DNA of 45,167 nucleotides from DASRHG01 sp035650655 (GCA_035650655.1 DASRHG010000009.1:1-45167), one strand, 5' to 3'. Shown: positions 30,267-43,558, counted from the first letter of the stretch. Numbers and translations are program-made. The notes: generated by a model not told the origin, from the sequence alone.

Positions 30267-32183
30267 CTATTCCTTGACTTCCTCGAACTCCGCCTCGACG
30301 ACGTCCTCCTTGTCCTTCGGCTGGGACTCGCCCGCCGCCCCGTCGCCGGGCCCCGCGCCCGCGCCGGGTCCCTGCTGCGACGCCTTCGCGTACATGACCT
30401 CGGCGAGCTTGTGGGACGCACGCGAGAGCGCGTCTGCCGCCTTCCGGATCTGGGACGCGTCGTTCGATTCGAGCGCCTTCTTCGCGTCCGCGACGGCGCT
30501 CTCGATGCCGGCCTTCGTCTGCGCGTCGAGCGACGCCGCGTGCTCGCCGAGCGTCTTCTCGGTCTGGTAGACGAGCCCGTCGAGCTGGTTGCGGGCGTCG
30601 ATCAGCTCGCGCTTCTTGCGGTCCTCCTCCGCGTGGGCCGCCGCCTCCATCACCATGCGGTCGACCTCTTCCTTGGAGAGCCCGCTCGACGCGGTGATCT
30701 GGATCGACTGCTCCTTCCCCGTCCCGAGGTCCTTCGCGTTCACGTGCACGATGCCGTTCGCGTCGATGTCGAAGGTGACTTCGATCTGGGGCACGCCGCG
30801 CGGTGCGGGTGGGATGCCGACCAAGTCGAACTGGCCGAGGAGCTTGTTGTCGGCGGCCATCTCGCGCTCGCCCTGGAAGACGCGAATGGTAACGGCCGAT
30901 TGGTTGTCCGCCGCGGTCGAGAAGACCTGGCTCTTCCGGGTCGGAATCGTCGTGTTCTTCTCGATGAGCTTCGTGAAGACGCCGCCCAGGGTCTCGATGC
31001 CGAGCGAGAGCGGCGTGACGTCCAGGAGAAGGACGTCCTTCACCTCGCCCTTCAGCACGGCGCCCTGGATCGCGGCGCCGATCGCGACCACCTCGTCGGG
31101 GTTGACACCTTTGTGCGGGTCCTTCGCGAAGAGCTTCTTCACGCGCGCCTGCACGGCGGGCATGCGCGTCATGCCGCCGACCAGCACGACCTCGTCGATG
31201 TCTTTCGTCGAGAGACCGGCGTCCTTGAGCGCCGTGAGGCACGGGCCGTCGAGCCGCTCGAGCAGATCGGCGCACAGCGCCTCCAGCTTCGCGCGCGTGA
31301 GCTTCATGTTCAGGTGCTTCGGCCCGCTCTGATCCGCGGTGATGAAGGGCAGATTGATGTCGGTCTCCATCGCGGTCGAGAGCTCGCACTTCGCCTTCTC
31401 CGCGGCCTCCTTCAGGCGCTGGAGAGCCATGCGGTCCTTGCGGAGGTCGATGCCCTGGTCCTTCCTGAACTCGTCGGCGAGGTAGTCGATGACGCGCTGG
31501 TCGAAGTCCTCGCCCCCGAGGAACGTGTCGCCGTTCGTCGCCTTCACCTCGAACACGCCGTCGCCGATCTCGAGGATCGAGATGTCGAACGTGCCGCCGC
31601 CCAGGTCGAAGACGGCGATCTTCTCGTCCTTCTTCTTGTCGAGGCCGTAGGCGAGCGACGCGGCCGTCGGCTCGTTGATGATGCGGAGCACGTTCAGGCC
31701 GGCGATCTTGCCGGCGTCCTTGGTCGCGTTCCGCTGGCTGTCGTTGAAGTACGCGGGGACCGTGATCACGGCCTCCGTGACCTTCTCACCGAGGTGGTCC
31801 TCGGCGGTCTGCTTCATCTTCTGGAGGATGAAGGCCGAGATCTCGGCGGGGCTGTACTTCTTCCCCCGGACCTCGACCCACGCGTCGCCGTTGTCGGCAC
31901 GGACGACCTTGTAGGGGCTCACCTTGATGGCCTTCTGCACCTCGGGGTCGTCGTAGCGCCGGCCGATGAGGCGCTTGATCGCGAAGATGGTGTTCTCCGG
32001 GTTCGTGATCGCCTGCCGGCGCGCGATCTGCCCGACGAGGCGCTCGCCGCTCTCGGTGAAGGCGACGACCGACGGCGTGATCCGGCTCCCCTCGGAGTTC
32101 GTGATGACGACCGGATCGCCGCCCTCCATGATGGAGACGCAGGAGTTCGTCGTCCCCAGGTCGATTCCGATTACCTTTGCCAT
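30267..32183 (-). CDS. dnaK: Chaperone DnaK (Hsp70)
   Basis: A 638-residue Hsp70, normal length. The nucleotide-binding domain begins MAKVIGIDLGTTNSCVSIMEGG; other signatures are VFDLGGGTFDISILEIGDGVFEVKATNGDTFLGGEDFD and VVLVGGMTRMPAVQ. The linker DVLLLDVTPLSLGIETLGG precedes the substrate-binding domain and the helical lid; the tail is short and ends DVVEAEFEEVKE. It folds and disaggregates proteins with DnaJ and GrpE. ATG 32183 has a GGGAGAAG ribosome-binding site and lies 27 bases after grpE. A terminator-like hairpin follows before dnaJ, so dnaK is expected to be made in excess of dnaJ. Confidence 0.99.
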   Translation of the reverse strand: MAKVIGIDLGTTNSCVSIMEGGDPVVITNSEGSRITPSVVAFTESGERLVGQIARRQAITNPENTIFAIKRLIGRRYDDPEVQKAIKVSPYKVVRADNGDAWVEVRGKKYSPAEISAFILQKMKQTAEDHLGEKVTEAVITVPAYFNDSQRNATKDAGKIAGLNVLRIINEPTAASLAYGLDKKKDEKIAVFDLGGGTFDISILEIGDGVFEVKATNGDTFLGGEDFDQRVIDYLADEFRKDQGIDLRKDRMALQRLKEAAEKAKCELSTAMETDINLPFITADQSGPKHLNMKLTRAKLEALCADLLERLDGPCLTALKDAGLSTKDIDEVVLVGGMTRMPAVQARVKKLFAKDPHKGVNPDEVVAIGAAIQGAVLKGEVKDVLLLDVTPLSLGIETLGGVFTKLIEKNTTIPTRKSQVFSTAADNQSAVTIRVFQGEREMAADNKLLGQFDLVGIPPAPRGVPQIEVTFDIDANGIVHVNAKDLGTGKEQSIQITASSGLSKEEVDRMVMEAAAHAEEDRKKRELIDARNQLDGLVYQTEKTLGEHAASLDAQTKAGIESAVADAKKALESNDASQIRKAADALSRASHKLAEVMYAKASQQGPGAGAGPGDGAAGESQPKDKEDVVEAEFEEVKE

Positions 32184-32210
32184 CGTCGATTCTTCTCCCT
32201 TCGCGGCGCT

Positions 32211-32801
32211 TTAATCACCCGACTTGTCCTTGGCAAGGTTGCCCTGCCCGGACGGGGGCTTGGCGACCGTCACCAGAGCGGGACGGATGAGGCGGTCGTT
32301 CAGCCGATAGCCGGCCTGGTGCTCCTCGACGACCGAGTTGGGCTCGTGCTCGGCGCTCTCGATCTGCGCCATCGCCTCGTGCTGCGTCGGGTCGAAGCGG
32401 GTGCCCTTCGACTCGACGCGCGTCACGCCGTGCCGCTCGAGGACGGCGAGCAGGCTCTTCAGGACGAGCGCGACACCGTCGACGAGCGGCTGCCCGTTGC
32501 CCCCGCCGCGCGCGTGCTCGATCGCGCGCTCGAGGTTGTCCACGACGGGGAGCAGGTCCTTCAGCACCTGCTCGTTTCCGAACTTCGCGATCTCCTCGCG
32601 CTCGCGCGCGGCACGCTTGCGGAAGTTCTCCAGGTCCGCACGCTCCCGGAGCCAGCGCTCGTGGTTCTGGCGCGCCTCGGCGCGCGCCGCCTCGAGCTCG
32701 GCCTCGCAGTGGCGAAGGCGCGCCTCGAGGTCGGGGGGCGGGCTCGGGTCGGCAGCGGGGGTGGGGTCCGCGATCGGGTCTCGGGTCTCGTCGTCGGCCA
32801 T
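32211..32801 (-). CDS. grpE: Nucleotide exchange factor GrpE
   Basis: A 196-residue GrpE. The acidic, proline-rich N-terminus (MADDETRDPIADPTPAADPS) is followed by the long coiled-coil helix (LEARLRHCEAELEAARAEARQNHERWLRERADLENFRKRAAREREE) and the C-terminal beta-wing with DPTQHEAMAQIES and GYRLNDRLIRPALVTVAK. GrpE releases ADP from DnaK. It is the first gene of the operon. ATG 32801 lacks a Shine-Dalgarno; TTGACA on the minus strand (32845-32840) lies 39-44 bases upstream with a weak CAGTCT -10. No CIRCE inverted repeat or clear sigma-32 promoter is seen, and hrcA is not adjacent. Confidence 0.96.
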   Translation of the reverse strand: MADDETRDPIADPTPAADPSPPPDLEARLRHCEAELEAARAEARQNHERWLRERADLENFRKRAAREREEIAKFGNEQVLKDLLPVVDNLERAIEHARGGGNGQPLVDGVALVLKSLLAVLERHGVTRVESKGTRFDPTQHEAMAQIESAEHEPNSVVEEHQAGYRLNDRLIRPALVTVAKPPSGQGNLAKDKSGD

Positions 32802-32816
32802 GATGAACGGGCGCGG

Positions 32817-32845
32817 AGACTGAGTATCAGAACCCCGTTTGTCAA
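32817..32845 (-). promoter_or_regulatory. Candidate promoter of the grpE-dnaK-dnaJ operon
   Basis: Minus-strand TTGACA (32845-32840) is followed after 17 bases by CAGTCT (32822-32817). The -35 box, CTTGACA in context, also resembles the first half of heat-shock promoters, but no CCCCAT-type -10 is present. The leader would be roughly 9 bases. Confidence 0.35.
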
Positions 32846-32891
32846 GGTTGCGGGTGGGGAATGCGAATGCTACGCGGAATCGGGCGCCTAC

Positions 32892-33662
32892 GTGCATCAG
32901 GAGATCGCCACATCGGCCTTCGTCCTCCATGCTCGCCCCTACGGCGAGTCGGATCGGATCGTCACCTTCATCACCGAGCAGGGGAAGGTGACGGGGATCG
33001 CGAAGGGGGCCAAGAACTCGCGCCGCCGCTTCGCCGGGACCCTGGAGCCGTTCGTCCACGTGCGGGTCGTGTTCCGCCAGCGCTCGGCGAGCGACCTCGT
33101 GTTCCTGCTGCGCTGCGAGCTGCTCGCCGCGCTCCGGACCTTCACCCGCGACCTCGACCGCTTCGCCGCGGGGAGCTACGTGCTCGAGCTGGTCGACCGC
33201 ATGGTCCTCGGCCGCGAGGCGGGACGCGAGGTGTACCGCCTCGTCGAGGACGCGCTCACCCTGCTCGACGCCGGGACGCCGCCCGATCCCCTGCTCCGTG
33301 CCTTCGAGCTGCACCTCCTCGCCTCGAGCGGCTACGCGCCGGCGCTCGACCGGTGCCGCACGTGCGGGCGCGAGGCGAGCGCTGGGCTCGTGTACCTCGC
33401 GCTCGAGCGCGGGGGCATCGTGTGCCGCGCGTGCATCCGCCCCGGCGAACCCGTGCGTCCGGTCGCGGCGGCGACCGCCCGCGAGCTCGCGCGCCTCGCC
33501 GACGGGCCGCTCGCGACGGCGACCGCCGGCGCCCCCGCCGCGACGCTCGTGGAAGCGGCGGCGGTCGCCGAGCATCTCCTCGGCGCCGCGACGTCGGGAC
33601 CCATCCGGACGCGCGAGTTCATCGCGCGGACGCGCGTTGATATCCTGGGCGGCGTCCGCTAG
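32892..33662 (+). CDS. recO: DNA repair protein RecO
   Basis: A 256-residue RecO, normal length. The N-terminal OB-fold reads SAFVLHARPYGESDRIVTFITEQGKVTGIAKGAKNSRRRFAGTLEPF, a hallmark of the family. The helical middle contains RDLDRFAAGSYVLELVDRM, and the zinc motif is CRTCGREAS...GIVCRACI. RecO acts with RecF and RecR to load RecA on SSB-coated gaps. GTG 32892 is chosen because it begins just before TSAFVL; the frame is open far upstream but without biased codons. It is divergent from grpE and followed by glyQS after 16 bases. Confidence 0.94.
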   Translation: MHQEIATSAFVLHARPYGESDRIVTFITEQGKVTGIAKGAKNSRRRFAGTLEPFVHVRVVFRQRSASDLVFLLRCELLAALRTFTRDLDRFAAGSYVLELVDRMVLGREAGREVYRLVEDALTLLDAGTPPDPLLRAFELHLLASSGYAPALDRCRTCGREASAGLVYLALERGGIVCRACIRPGEPVRPVAAATARELARLADGPLATATAGAPAATLVEAAAVAEHLLGAATSGPIRTREFIARTRVDILGGVR

Positions 33663-33678
33663 GGTCCCGGGTTTCTCG

Positions 33679-34989
33679 ATGGCCGCGCCGACGATGGAGA
33701 AGGTCGTGAACCTCTGCAAACGGCGGGGGTTCGTCTTCCCGGGCAGCGAGATCTACGGCGGTCTCGGCGCGAGTCTCGACTACGGGCCGCTCGGCACCGA
33801 GCTCAAGCGGAACGTGAAGGAGGCGTGGTGGCGGGCCGTCGTCACCGCCCGCGACGACGTCGTCGGCATCGACGCCGCGATCATCATGCACCCGCGCGTC
33901 TGGGAGGCGTCGGGCCACGTCGAGGGCTTCGCCGACCCGCTGGTCGACTGCAAGAGCTGCAAGCAGCGCTTCCGCGCGGACCACGTCACCGGTCCGCGCT
34001 GTCCCGAGTGCGGCGGCGAGCTGACGGAGGCGCGGCAGTTCAACCTGATGTTCAAGACGTTCGTCGGCCCGGTCGAGGACACCGCCCACCTGGCGTACCT
34101 CCGGCCGGAGACGGCGCAGGGCATCTTCGTCAACTTCAAGAACGTGCTCGAGACCTCGCGGCTCAAGGTGCCCTTCGGCATCGGACAGATCGGGAAGTCG
34201 TTCCGGAACGAGATCACGCCGGGCAACTTCCTCTTCCGGACGCGCGAGTTCGAGCAGATGGAGCTCGAGTTCTTCGTCCGCCCCGGCGACGACGAGCACT
34301 GGTACGAGTACTGGCGGGCGGAGCGCCTGCGCTGGTACCTCGACCTCGGGCTCGGGCGCGAGCGGCTGCGGCTCCGCCCGCACGGGAGGGACGAGCTCGC
34401 CCACTACGCCAAGGGGTGCTCGGACATCGAGTACGAGTTTCCGTTCGGCTGGTCGGAACTCGAGGGCATCGCGAACCGGACCGACTTCGACCTGAAGCGG
34501 CATGCGGAGTTCAGCGGCAAGGACTTGACGTACTTCGACGAGGAGCGCCGCGAGCGGTACGTCCCGTACGTGATCGAGCCGTCGGCCGGCGCCGACCGCT
34601 CGACGCTCGCCTTCCTGGTCGACGCGTACGACGAGGACGAGGCCGACGGCGAGCCCCGGACCGTGCTCCGGCTCCATCCGCGGCTCGCGCCGTACAAGGC
34701 GGCCGTCTTCCCGCTGCTCCGCAAGAACGGCCAGCCCGAGCGCGCGCGGAAGATCTACGACGCGCTTCGCCGGCACTTCGCGGTCGACTACGACCAGGCC
34801 GGGTCGATCGGCCGGCGCTATCGCCGGCAGGACGAGGCCGGGACGCCCTTCGGCATCACGATCGACCACGACACGATGCGCGACGGGACCGTCACCCTCC
34901 GCGACCGCGACACGATGACCCAGGCGCGGATTCCCGAGGACCGGCTGGTGGACGAGCTGCGCGCCCGCATCGGCGGCGCGTCGGCGTAA
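33679..34989 (+). CDS. glyQS: Glycyl-tRNA synthetase (dimeric GlyQS type)
   Basis: A 436-residue single-chain class II synthetase (alpha-2 type). It starts VNLCKRRGFVFPGSEIYGGLGASLDYGPLG, the typical N-terminus of this type. Zinc-binding cysteines are in CKSCKQRF and CPECGGEL; class II motif 2 is RPETAQGIFVNFKN...GIGQIGKSFRNEITPGNFLFRTREFEQMELEFF, and motif 3 is near GTPFGITIDHDT. The anticodon-binding domain is at the C-terminus. It charges tRNA-Gly with glycine. ATG 33679 is used; ATG 33694 (MEKVVNL) is an alternative. Gene order recO-glyQS-ppdK fits deltaproteobacterial genomes in my recollection. Confidence 0.97.
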   Translation: MAAPTMEKVVNLCKRRGFVFPGSEIYGGLGASLDYGPLGTELKRNVKEAWWRAVVTARDDVVGIDAAIIMHPRVWEASGHVEGFADPLVDCKSCKQRFRADHVTGPRCPECGGELTEARQFNLMFKTFVGPVEDTAHLAYLRPETAQGIFVNFKNVLETSRLKVPFGIGQIGKSFRNEITPGNFLFRTREFEQMELEFFVRPGDDEHWYEYWRAERLRWYLDLGLGRERLRLRPHGRDELAHYAKGCSDIEYEFPFGWSELEGIANRTDFDLKRHAEFSGKDLTYFDEERRERYVPYVIEPSAGADRSTLAFLVDAYDEDEADGEPRTVLRLHPRLAPYKAAVFPLLRKNGQPERARKIYDALRRHFAVDYDQAGSIGRRYRRQDEAGTPFGITIDHDTMRDGTVTLRDRDTMTQARIPEDRLVDELRARIGGASA

Positions 34990-35004
34990 CCTTCGGAGGC
35001 TTTC

Positions 35005-37776
<2,772 letters not shown>

Positions 37777-37792
37777 ATCCCGCGGCCCGCGG

Positions 37793-37819
37793 GCCCGGCG
37801 GCGCTAAAGGTCGCCGGGC
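37793..37819 (+). terminator. Strong hairpin after ppdK
   Basis: GCCCGGCGGC (37793-37802) pairs with GTCGCCGGGC (37810-37819), ten base pairs with one G-U and a 7-base loop GCTAAAG, 16 bases after the ppdK stop. There is no U-tract, so it is either a weak terminator or a 3'-end stabiliser before aroE. Confidence 0.4.
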
Positions 37820-37888
37820 TCCCGGCCGATGATGACGGGGGAGGAGACCGCCCGGCGAGGCCGGCGTCCGTCCCGCACGGAGGCAGGG

Positions 37889-38766
37889 GTGAAAAGCCGC
37901 GAAAAGGCACGACTCTTCGGGGTCCTCGGCGACCCGGTCGACCATTCGCTCTCGCCCGTGATGCAGAACGCGGCCTTCGTGGCCGCCGGCCTGCCCCACG
38001 TCTACCTCCGCTACCGCGTCACGCCCGCGGCGCTTCCCGCCGCGCTCGCCGACGCGCGCCGCCTCGGGATGGGCGGCCTGAACCTCACGGTCCCGCTCAA
38101 GGAGACGGCGCTGCCCCTGGTCGACGTGCTCTCCCCGGACGCCGAGCGCGCGGGCGCGGTCAACACGCTCGTCTTCCGCGGCGGCCGCGTCGTCGGCGAC
38201 AACACCGACGGCCGCGGCTTCCTCCGCGCGGTCGGCGGCCGCGTGCGGGTCGAGGGGACCCACGCCGTCCTCGTCGGCGCCGGCGGGTCCGCACGGGCCA
38301 CGGGCGCGGCGCTCGTCGCGGCCGGGTGCGCCCGGCTCACGATCGCGAACCGGACTGCGGCGCGCGCCGAGGCGCTCGCCGCCCGGCTCGCCCGGCAGGG
38401 CGCGGCGCGCGTCGACGTCGTTCCGCTCGCCGCCCTCCGCGACGCCGCGGTGCTCCGCGACGCGGCGCTCGTCGTCAACACGACGCCCGTCGGCCTCGCC
38501 GGCGGGGCCCTCGCGATCCGCGTCGGCGCGACGCCCCGCCGCTGCCTCTTCGTCGACCTCGTCTACGGGCGCCGGCCGACGCCGTTCCTCGCCGCCGCAT
38601 CGCGCGCCGGCCGACCCGCGATGGACGGCGCCGAGATGCTCCTCCACCAGGGCGCGCTCGCCTTCGAGGCGTGGACCGGGCGGCCGGCACCGCGCGCCGC
38701 GATGGCGGCGGCGCTCCGCGCGGCGGGCTGCACGCTCGGCCTCGCCGGGGGCCGCGTCCGATCCCG

Positions 38767-38770
<4 letters not shown>
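37889..38770 (+). CDS. aroE: Shikimate dehydrogenase
   Basis: A 293-residue AroE, normal length from this start. The substrate domain begins LFGVLGDPVDHSLSPVMQNAAF; the catalytic Lys is in NLTVPLKETA (about residue 71) and the Asp in DNTDGRGF (about 107). NADP binding is at LVGAGGSARATGAAL with NRT after the second strand (TIANRTAARAEAL), the usual NADPH-selective loop. It reduces 3-dehydroshikimate to shikimate in aromatic amino-acid synthesis. GTG 37889 is preferred because GGAGG lies 5 bases before it; ATG 37829 or 37832 would add a basic 20-residue tail. Its end overlaps pilB as ATGA. Confidence 0.93.
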
Positions 38771-40452
<1,682 letters not shown>

Positions 40453-40534
40453 CGGCGCGGTAGATGTAACTACTGTCGCCGGCCGCGCAGGGATCTCCTT
40501 GACGGCTCGGGGGCGGCGCACCGATCCTCGCCGC

Positions 40535-42280
40535 GTGCGGGAGGCCTCCTCGGTCACGTCCGCCACGGCGTTGTTCCTCGCCACGCCGCGCGCCGCGCCG
40601 CCGCCCGCGACGGCGGAGCACGCGCCGTTCGTCGGCCGGCGGGCGGAGCTCGCCCGGCTGGGCGCCGCGCTCGCGGACGCCGCGGCGGGCCACGGCACCC
40701 TCGCGGCGCACGCCGGCGAGGCCGGGATCGGGAAGACGCGCACGGCGGAGGAGCTCGCGCGCGAGGCGCGGCGGCGCGGCCATCACGTGCTCTTCGGCGC
40801 CTGCTCGGAGCGCGACGACGCGCCCGCCTTCTCGCCCTGGGCGGAGGCGATCCTGACCTGGGTCGAGCGGCGCGATCCCGTCGTCCTGCGCGCCGAGCTC
40901 GGCCCCGGGGCCGGCGACGTGGCGCAGATCGTCCCGGCGATCCACAAACGGCTCCCGAACCTCCCTCCGTCCCCGAACCTCGCCTCCGAGCAGGCCCGGC
41001 AGCGCCTGTTCGAGAGCGTCACCACCTTCCTGAAGCGCGCGGCCGGGAATCGCCCGCTCCTCCTCGTGCTGGACGACCTCCACGCGGCCGACCGCGCGTC
41101 GCTCCGCCTCCTCGAGGTGCTGGCGCACGAGCTGCGCGACGCGCGCATCCTCGTCCTCGTCACGTACCGGGACAACGAGATCGAGCAGCGGTACCCCGTC
41201 GGCGAGACGCTCGCCGAGGCGGGGCGGCACACGCCCGTCGTCCGCATGGCGCTGCCGCCGCTCACCGAAGAGGACGTCGCGCGCTTCCTCGCGCTCCGGA
41301 CGGGGACGGCGCCGCGCGCGGACGTGGTCGCCGCGCTGCACCGGCGGACGGAGGGGAACCCGCTGTCGATGACGGAGTCCGTCCACCTCGCGCTCGCCGA
41401 GGGGTCGTTCACCGTGCCCGCGCGCACGATCCACCGTATCGTGCCGGAGCGCGTGCAGGCCGTCATCGGCCGCCGGCTCGACCGCCTGTCGCCGGCGTGC
41501 CGGGAGCTGCTCACGGTCGCCGCCCTCCTCGGCCGCGAGTTCGACGCCCGCGTCCTCGCGCGCGCCTTCGCCGTGGACGTCGACACCGCGCTCGCGCTGC
41601 TCGACGAGGCGGCGACGGCGCGCATCGTCGCGCCCGTGCCGGACACCGTCGGGCGGTATCGGTTCACGCACGCGCTCGTCGCCGGTACGCTCGAGGAGCC
41701 GCTCGCGCCGTCGCAGCGGATCGAGCTGCACCGCCGGATCGGCGAGGCACTCGAGGTGGTCCACGTCACGAGTCTCGACCAGCATGCGGCCGAGATCGCG
41801 CACCACTACTTCCACTGCGCGGTGAACGGCGGCGCGCCGCGCGCGATCGCGTACGCGCTCCGCGCCGCCGACGTCCGGCCGCCCGCCGCCGGCCGCTACC
41901 TCCTCCGCCGCGAGGGCGACTCGTGGGCCGTCCGGGGGCGCGGCGAGGTCTTCCGCCTGAAGGACGGCTTCGGGCTCCGCTGCCTCGCCCTGCTGATCCG
42001 GCGGGCGAACGTCGACGTCGGCGCGCTCGAGCTCGCGTCGCTCGCCCGCGGCCGTGCCGCCGACGTCCGGGACGCGGTCCGGCGGACGCGGCGTGGCGCG
42101 CCGGCGGGCGCGCTCGCCGAGCGCGCGCGCATCAACGTGACGCGGACGATCCGCGACGCGATCCGCCGCATCGGCGAGCACGACCCCGCGCTCGCCCATC
42201 ACCTGACGGCGAGCGTGCGCACGGGCGCGACCTGCCGCTACGCCGCAGCACCCGCCGCGGCCGCCGCCTGGGAGCTCTGA
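40535..42280 (+). CDS. STAND/AAA-type signalling ATPase with compact C-terminal domain
   Basis: An about 581-residue protein. An alanine-rich N-terminus precedes FVGRRAELARL, the start of an AAA_16/STAND NTPase. Walker A is GEAGIGKT (about 61-68), Walker B LLLVLDDLHAAD (about 176), and RLDRLSPACRELLTVAALLGREFD is a winged-helix-like segment. An arm region with RFTHALVAGTLEEPL and HYFHCAVNGGAPRAIAYALRAAD follows. Normally a long TPR array comes next. Here the sequence passes almost directly into the C-terminal domain (LLRREGDSWAVRGRGEVFRLKDGFGLRCLALLIRRA, then INVTRTIRDAIRRIGEHDPALAHHL, ending SVRTGATCRYA). Such proteins are probable signal-sensing ATPases. GTG 40535 is preferred over TTG 40499 because the TTG lies within a TTGACG -35-like box. 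There is no Shine-Dalgarno at either. Confidence 0.8.
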   Translation: MREASSVTSATALFLATPRAAPPPATAEHAPFVGRRAELARLGAALADAAAGHGTLAAHAGEAGIGKTRTAEELAREARRRGHHVLFGACSERDDAPAFSPWAEAILTWVERRDPVVLRAELGPGAGDVAQIVPAIHKRLPNLPPSPNLASEQARQRLFESVTTFLKRAAGNRPLLLVLDDLHAADRASLRLLEVLAHELRDARILVLVTYRDNEIEQRYPVGETLAEAGRHTPVVRMALPPLTEEDVARFLALRTGTAPRADVVAALHRRTEGNPLSMTESVHLALAEGSFTVPARTIHRIVPERVQAVIGRRLDRLSPACRELLTVAALLGREFDARVLARAFAVDVDTALALLDEAATARIVAPVPDTVGRYRFTHALVAGTLEEPLAPSQRIELHRRIGEALEVVHVTSLDQHAAEIAHHYFHCAVNGGAPRAIAYALRAADVRPPAAGRYLLRREGDSWAVRGRGEVFRLKDGFGLRCLALLIRRANVDVGALELASLARGRAADVRDAVRRTRRGAPAGALAERARINVTRTIRDAIRRIGEHDPALAHHLTASVRTGATCRYAAAPAAAAAWEL

Positions 42281-42441
42281 CCCGCCCGAAGCGTCCGCCG
42301 CCGCGTCCTCCCGGGCGCGCGCCGCGACGCCCGGCGCCCGCGCCGTACGGATTTGTTCCAGCCGCGTTTCAGGGCGGCGAGGCTCCGACGCTCCGCGCCG
42401 GCCCCCGCCCCAGGGACGGCCGGTCGTCGCGTCGCGCACCG

Positions 42442-42457
42442 TGGCACGCCGTCTGCT
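42442..42457 (+). promoter_or_regulatory. Sigma-54-like (-24/-12) element before pilT
   Basis: TGGCACG, four bases (CCGT), then CTGCT has the GG and GC pairs 10 bases apart as required, with one mismatch to TGGCACG-N4-TTGCT. The start site would fall within about 2 bases of the pilT ATG at 42470. Confidence 0.5.
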
Positions 42458-42469
42458 TTTGACGGGCGC

Positions 42470-43552
42470 ATGCCGTCCATCGAAGCCTTCCTGCGCGAGA
42501 TGATCGAGCGGGGGGCGTCCGACCTCCACCTGACGACGAACAGCCCCCCGATGATCCGACTTCACGGCGAGCTGATCGCGCTCGCCGCGCCCCCGCTGTC
42601 CGCGACCGACACGAAGAACCTCTGCTACAGCCTCTTGACCGAGGCACAGAAGAAGAAGTTCGAGGAGGAGAGCGAGCTCGACTTCTCGTTCGGCATCAAG
42701 GGGGTGAGCCGCTTCCGCGGCAATCTCTACCTCCAGAAGGGCGCCGTCGGCGGGGCCTTCCGCATGATCCCCCACGAGACGCCGCAGCTCCAGCAGCTCG
42801 GCCTGCCGCCGTCGGTCCCCGCGCTCACGACGCTGCCGCGCGGGCTCGTGCTCGTCACCGGCCCGACGGGGAGCGGCAAGTCGACGACGCTCGCCGCGAT
42901 GATCGACAAGGTGAACCGGGAGCGTCACGAGCACATCGTGACCGTCGAGGACCCGATCGAGTTCGTCCACGAGCACAAGGGCTGCCTCGTGAACCAGCGC
43001 GAGGTCTTCGCCGACACGCACAGCTTCGCGCAGTCGCTCAAGCACGTCCTCCGCCAAGACCCGGACATCGTCCTCATCGGCGAGATGCGCGATCTCGAGA
43101 CGATCGAGGCCGCCCTCGTCGTCGCCGAGACGGGCCACCTCGTCTTCTCGACGCTGCACACGAACTCCGCCGTGCAGACGATCAACCGCATCATCGACGT
43201 CTTCCCCCCGCACCAGCAGCCGCAGGTCCGCGCCCAGCTCTCGCTCGTGCTGCAGGGCGTGATCTCGCAGCAGCTGATCGCCCGCAAGGACGGCCGCGGG
43301 CGCGTGCTCGCGGCGGAGGTGATGATCCCGAACGCCGCCATCCGGAACCTGATCCGCGAGGAGAAGGTCCACCAGATCTACTCCCAGATGCAGGTCGGCC
43401 AGTCGAAGTTCGGGATGCAGACCATGAGCCAGGCGCTCGTGAACCTCGTGCAGCGGAACCTGATCTCCGCCGAGGACGCCCTCGGCCACGCGACGGAGAT
43501 CGAGGAGATGCGGCAGATGCTCGGCCTGAACCGCACCGCACGGACGGCCTGA
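42470..43552 (+). CDS. pilT: Type IV pilus retraction ATPase PilT
   Basis: A 360-residue PilT-type ATPase. It opens IEAFLREMIERGASDLHLTTNSPPMIRLHGEL, the PilT N-terminus. The core has Walker A GPTGSGKSTT, the Asp box TVEDPIEFVH, Walker B DPDIVLIGEMRDLETIEAAL and the His box LVFSTLHTNSAVQTINRI; the C-terminus has the conserved AIRNLIREEKVHQIYSQMQ needed for retraction. It drives pilus disassembly and twitching. ATG 42470 is required by the family alignment even though there is no Shine-Dalgarno. It is followed by pilC after 6 bases. Confidence 0.96.
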   Translation: MPSIEAFLREMIERGASDLHLTTNSPPMIRLHGELIALAAPPLSATDTKNLCYSLLTEAQKKKFEEESELDFSFGIKGVSRFRGNLYLQKGAVGGAFRMIPHETPQLQQLGLPPSVPALTTLPRGLVLVTGPTGSGKSTTLAAMIDKVNRERHEHIVTVEDPIEFVHEHKGCLVNQREVFADTHSFAQSLKHVLRQDPDIVLIGEMRDLETIEAALVVAETGHLVFSTLHTNSAVQTINRIIDVFPPHQQPQVRAQLSLVLQGVISQQLIARKDGRGRVLAAEVMIPNAAIRNLIREEKVHQIYSQMQVGQSKFGMQTMSQALVNLVQRNLISAEDALGHATEIEEMRQMLGLNRTARTA

Positions 43553-43558
43553 CGCGCC

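Noticed and set aside
32802..32891. CIRCE element or sigma-32 promoter before grpE
   Set aside because: No TTAGCACTC inverted repeat and no CCCCAT-type -10 box are present; only a TTGACA -35-like box could be found.
37829..37888. Longer AroE start at ATG 37829
   Set aside because: It would add a 20-residue basic extension with no family counterpart, while GTG 37889 has a GGAGG site at proper spacing and begins at the conserved N-terminus.
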